DNA of 64,000 nt from Pseudoduganella armeniaca (GTDB taxonomy: Bacteria; Pseudomonadota; Gammaproteobacteria; Burkholderiales; Burkholderiaceae_D), in the NCBI RefSeq assembly GCF_003028855.1, contig NZ_CP028324.1, forward strand, positions 558,001 to 622,000, written 5' to 3'. Numbering within the stretch: the first letter of the stretch is position 1; each line of letters opens with the position of its first letter. The notes beneath the pieces were generated by a model. That model was not told where the DNA came from. It saw only the letters and a list, made by a program, of their open reading frames with translations, and ran no database searches. A program made the position numbers and the translations under genes. This document shows positions 61,951 through 64,000 of the stretch, piece by piece.

Positions 61951-62964
61951 ATGTATGAGAGTTACTACGGGCTGAGCGACAAGCCCTTCCGACTGCGCCC
62001 CGACCCGCACTTCTTTTTTGGCAGCAAGGGACACAAGCGCGCCATGGCCTACCTGGAGTACGGCCTGTCGCAAGGCGAGGGATTCATCGTCATCACCGGC
62101 GAGATCGGCGCGGGCAAGACGACCTTGGTGCGCCACCTGTTCCGCCAGCTGCAGTCGGACCGGATCGTGGCCGCCCACATCGTCAACACGCACGTGGACG
62201 CGGACGACATCCTGCGCGGCGTGGTGGCCGGCTTCGGCCTGCCGTTCGAGGAAAGCGCCAGCAAGACCACGTTGCTGGCCCGGCTCGAAGCCTTCCTGCG
62301 CAGCTGCGACCAGCAGGGCAAGCGGGCGCTGCTGGTCGTTGACGAAGCGCAGAACCTGACGCCGCGGGTGGTGGAAGAATTGCGCATGCTGTCGAACTTC
62401 CAGACCGATGAAAAATCGCTGTTGCAGACCTTCCTGCTGGGGCAGCCCGAGTTTCGCGTCACGCTGCACAGCCCCGGCATGCAGCAGTTGCGCCAGCGCG
62501 TCATCGCCACCTACCACCTGGGCCCGATGGATGCGCTGGAAACCCAGGCCTATATCGAACACCGCCTGCTGACCGTCGGCTGGCAGGGCGACCCGTCGTT
62601 CACGCCGGGCGCGCATGCGGCGATTTACCAGTTCACGGGAGGGATACCGCGCAAGACCAACCACCTGTGCGACCGCCTGCTGCTGATGGGCTTCCTGGAA
62701 GAGATGCATGCCTTCACCGAGGCCGACATCGAGACCGTCATTCGCGACATCGACCAGGAATTCCAGCCGCCGCCCGCGCCCGCCGTGCCGTTCGTCGGTA
62801 CCGCCGACGGTACCGATCCGGACCACGCCGTGTTCGGCAACCAGTACCCGTCCGTGCTGGACGAGCGCATGCTGCGGCTGGAAAAATCGATGGGTTCCGT
62901 CCTGTCGATCCTGAAGAAGATCGTGCGCACGCCCGCCACCCAACCCATCGACAGCCACGAATGA
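61951..62964 (+). CDS. XrtA system-associated AAA ATPase (TIGR03015 type)
   Basis: The 337-residue protein resembles GspA/ExeA-type ATPases. It starts with YYGLSDKPFRLRPDP, then Walker A GEIGAGKTT (50-58), Walker B LLVVDEAQN (Asp131, Glu132) and QRVIATYHLGPMD. It has no peptidoglycan-binding domain. These proteins are strictly tied to exosortase-A loci and may energise assembly or export at the inner membrane. The last 60 residues are Pro-rich and then amphipathic. Its TGA overlaps the wecB ATG. Confidence 0.92.
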   Translation: MYESYYGLSDKPFRLRPDPHFFFGSKGHKRAMAYLEYGLSQGEGFIVITGEIGAGKTTLVRHLFRQLQSDRIVAAHIVNTHVDADDILRGVVAGFGLPFEESASKTTLLARLEAFLRSCDQQGKRALLVVDEAQNLTPRVVEELRMLSNFQTDEKSLLQTFLLGQPEFRVTLHSPGMQQLRQRVIATYHLGPMDALETQAYIEHRLLTVGWQGDPSFTPGAHAAIYQFTGGIPRKTNHLCDRLLLMGFLEEMHAFTEADIETVIRDIDQEFQPPPAPAVPFVGTADGTDPDHAVFGNQYPSVLDERMLRLEKSMGSVLSILKKIVRTPATQPIDSHE

Positions 62965-64000
62965 CCATGACCCCACCTGACAACAAGGTTCACCGCATCC
63001 TGTGCGTCGTCGGCGCACGGCCGAACTTCATGAAGATGGCGCCCATCATGGCCGCGCTGTCCGCGCTGGGCCCGCGCGTGCAGCCCAAGCTGGTGCACAC
63101 GGGCCAGCACTACGACGTGGCGATGAACCACCAGTACTTCCAGGCGCTGGGCATTCCCGATCCGGACATCAACCTGGAAGTGGGCAGCGGCACCCACGCA
63201 CAGCAGACGGCCGAGGTAATGCGCCGCTTCGAGCCGGCGCTGGACGAGGTGGCGCCTGCCGCCGTGCTGGTGGTCGGCGACGTCAATTCGACCATCGCCT
63301 GCGCGCTGGTGGCGGCCAAGAAGGGCGTGCCCGTCATTCACGTGGAAGCAGGCCTGCGCAGCTTCGACCGCGCCATGCCGGAGGAAATCAACCGGGTGCT
63401 GACGGATCAATTGTCCGACCTGCTGTTCACGACGGAGGAGAGCGGCCGCGCCAACCTGCTGAAGGAAGGCATCGGCGAGCAACGCATCCACTTCGTCGGC
63501 AACGTCATGATCGATACCTTGCGCCTGAACCTGCCGCGCGCCGTGCCGGCCGCGCGGATCGCGGCGGACGCGGGCCGGCCCGGCTTCACGGACCAAGGCT
63601 ACGCTGTGCTGACCCTGCACCGGCCATCCAACGTGGACGATGCGAGCGTCCTGCAACGGCTGCTGGAAACGGCCGCGCAGATCAGCCAGCGCACACCCGT
63701 GATCTTCCCGCTGCACCCGCGCACGCGCGCCACCATCGAGCGCTTCGGCCTGGCCCACCTGCTGGACCGCCCGCAGATGCTGCTGCTGCCGCCGCAGGGC
63801 TACCTCGAGATGCTGGGCCTGATGAAGGACGCCAAGGTGGTGCTGACCGATTCCGGCGGCATCCAGGAAGAGACGACGGCGCTGGGCACGCCCTGCATCA
63901 CGCTGCGCCACAACACCGAACGTCCGATCACGGTGGACGAAGGGACGAATACGATCGCCGGCAACGAGCCGGCACGCATCCTGGCTGCCTACGAGGAAGT
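62961..64000 (+). CDS. wecB: UDP-N-acetylglucosamine 2-epimerase, non-hydrolysing (3' truncated)
   Basis: The frame runs off the right edge after about 346 codons. It contains VVGARPNFMKMAP, HTGQHYD, VEAGLRSFDRAMPEEINR, HFVGNVMID, LTLHRPSNVD and LTDSGGIQEETTALG, the standard landmarks of WecB. The enzyme turns UDP-GlcNAc into UDP-ManNAc for the polymer. The ATG at 62961 overlaps the ATPase stop (ATGA); a second ATG at 62967 is in frame. Exosortase and further glycosyltransferases usually follow in such loci. Confidence 0.95.
   Translation, partial: MTMTPPDNKVHRILCVVGARPNFMKMAPIMAALSALGPRVQPKLVHTGQHYDVAMNHQYFQALGIPDPDINLEVGSGTHAQQTAEVMRRFEPALDEVAPAAVLVVGDVNSTIACALVAAKKGVPVIHVEAGLRSFDRAMPEEINRVLTDQLSDLLFTTEESGRANLLKEGIGEQRIHFVGNVMIDTLRLNLPRAVPAARIAADAGRPGFTDQGYAVLTLHRPSNVDDASVLQRLLETAAQISQRTPVIFPLHPRTRATIERFGLAHLLDRPQMLLLPPQGYLEMLGLMKDAKVVLTDSGGIQEETTALGTPCITLRHNTERPITVDEGTNTIAGNEPARILAAYEE

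Overview
The window is high-GC bacterial DNA with tightly packed genes and many ATGA/GTGA-type overlaps. Gene content points to a betaproteobacterium of the Oxalobacteraceae (Massilia, Duganella or Pseudoduganella type). This placement is an inference: it rests on the exosortase-A/PEP-CTERM exopolysaccharide locus with prsK/prsR/prsT, the betaproteobacterial housekeeping genes and the intergenic palindromes. No insertion sequence, phage gene, CRISPR array or rRNA operon was seen. One tRNA gene (Arg, anticodon CCG) lies at 18669-18744.

Left third (1-23 kb), mostly general functions: a truncated D-amino-acid deaminase-like gene, proline iminopeptidase, a DUF2721 membrane protein, a START-like periplasmic protein, FadH-type dienoyl-CoA reductase, a YbaL/Kef-type antiporter, a KAS III-type ketosynthase, a CtpA protease, a small Gly-rich periplasmic protein behind an intrinsic terminator, a TonB-dependent receptor, two tandem M13 metallopeptidases, a membrane-anchored cytochrome c5, the tRNA, a LuxR-type response regulator overlapping tail-to-tail with a hybrid histidine kinase, and a CPBP protease.

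Middle (23.4-50.8 kb), first part of the XrtA/PEP-CTERM exopolysaccharide locus. A rightward run carries nucleotide-sugar dehydrogenase, 4-epimerase, the priming glycosyltransferase (TIGR03013 type), the PrsK/PrsR two-component system and a VanZ-like protein. A divergent pair of operons opens from 38338-38583. Leftward it has a DegT-like PLP enzyme, a FemAB/GNAT-like protein, an acyl carrier protein, two exosortase-associated 'hydrolases', a glycosyltransferase and a TPR protein. Rightward it has acyl-CoA ligase, PLP decarboxylase, an asparagine-synthetase-like amidotransferase and two family-2 glycosyltransferases. PrsT, two tandem exosortase-associated acyltransferases and a ThiF-like adenylyltransferase follow.

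Right (51-64 kb): a PEP-CTERM protein with a well-matched sigma-54 promoter and two identical-format upstream boxes (probable PrsR targets); a SEL1/lytic transglycosylase; a four-gene HPr-rel-A cassette (Cys-rich secreted protein, PqqD-like chaperone, HprK-like kinase, nucleotidyltransferase); then the export and assembly genes: Wza-type lipoprotein, a secreted trypsin-like protease, chain-length determinant, tyrosine kinase, TIGR03016 outer-membrane barrel, TIGR03015 ATPase and a truncated wecB. The exosortase gene itself is not in the window and probably lies just past the right edge.

As a whole: the sugar-nucleotide enzymes and glycosyltransferases make a repeat unit, the Wza/chain-length/kinase genes polymerise and export it, PrsK/PrsR with RpoN switch on PEP-CTERM proteins that exosortase anchors, and the ACP/ligase/decarboxylase module probably makes an acylated or aminated decoration of unknown structure.
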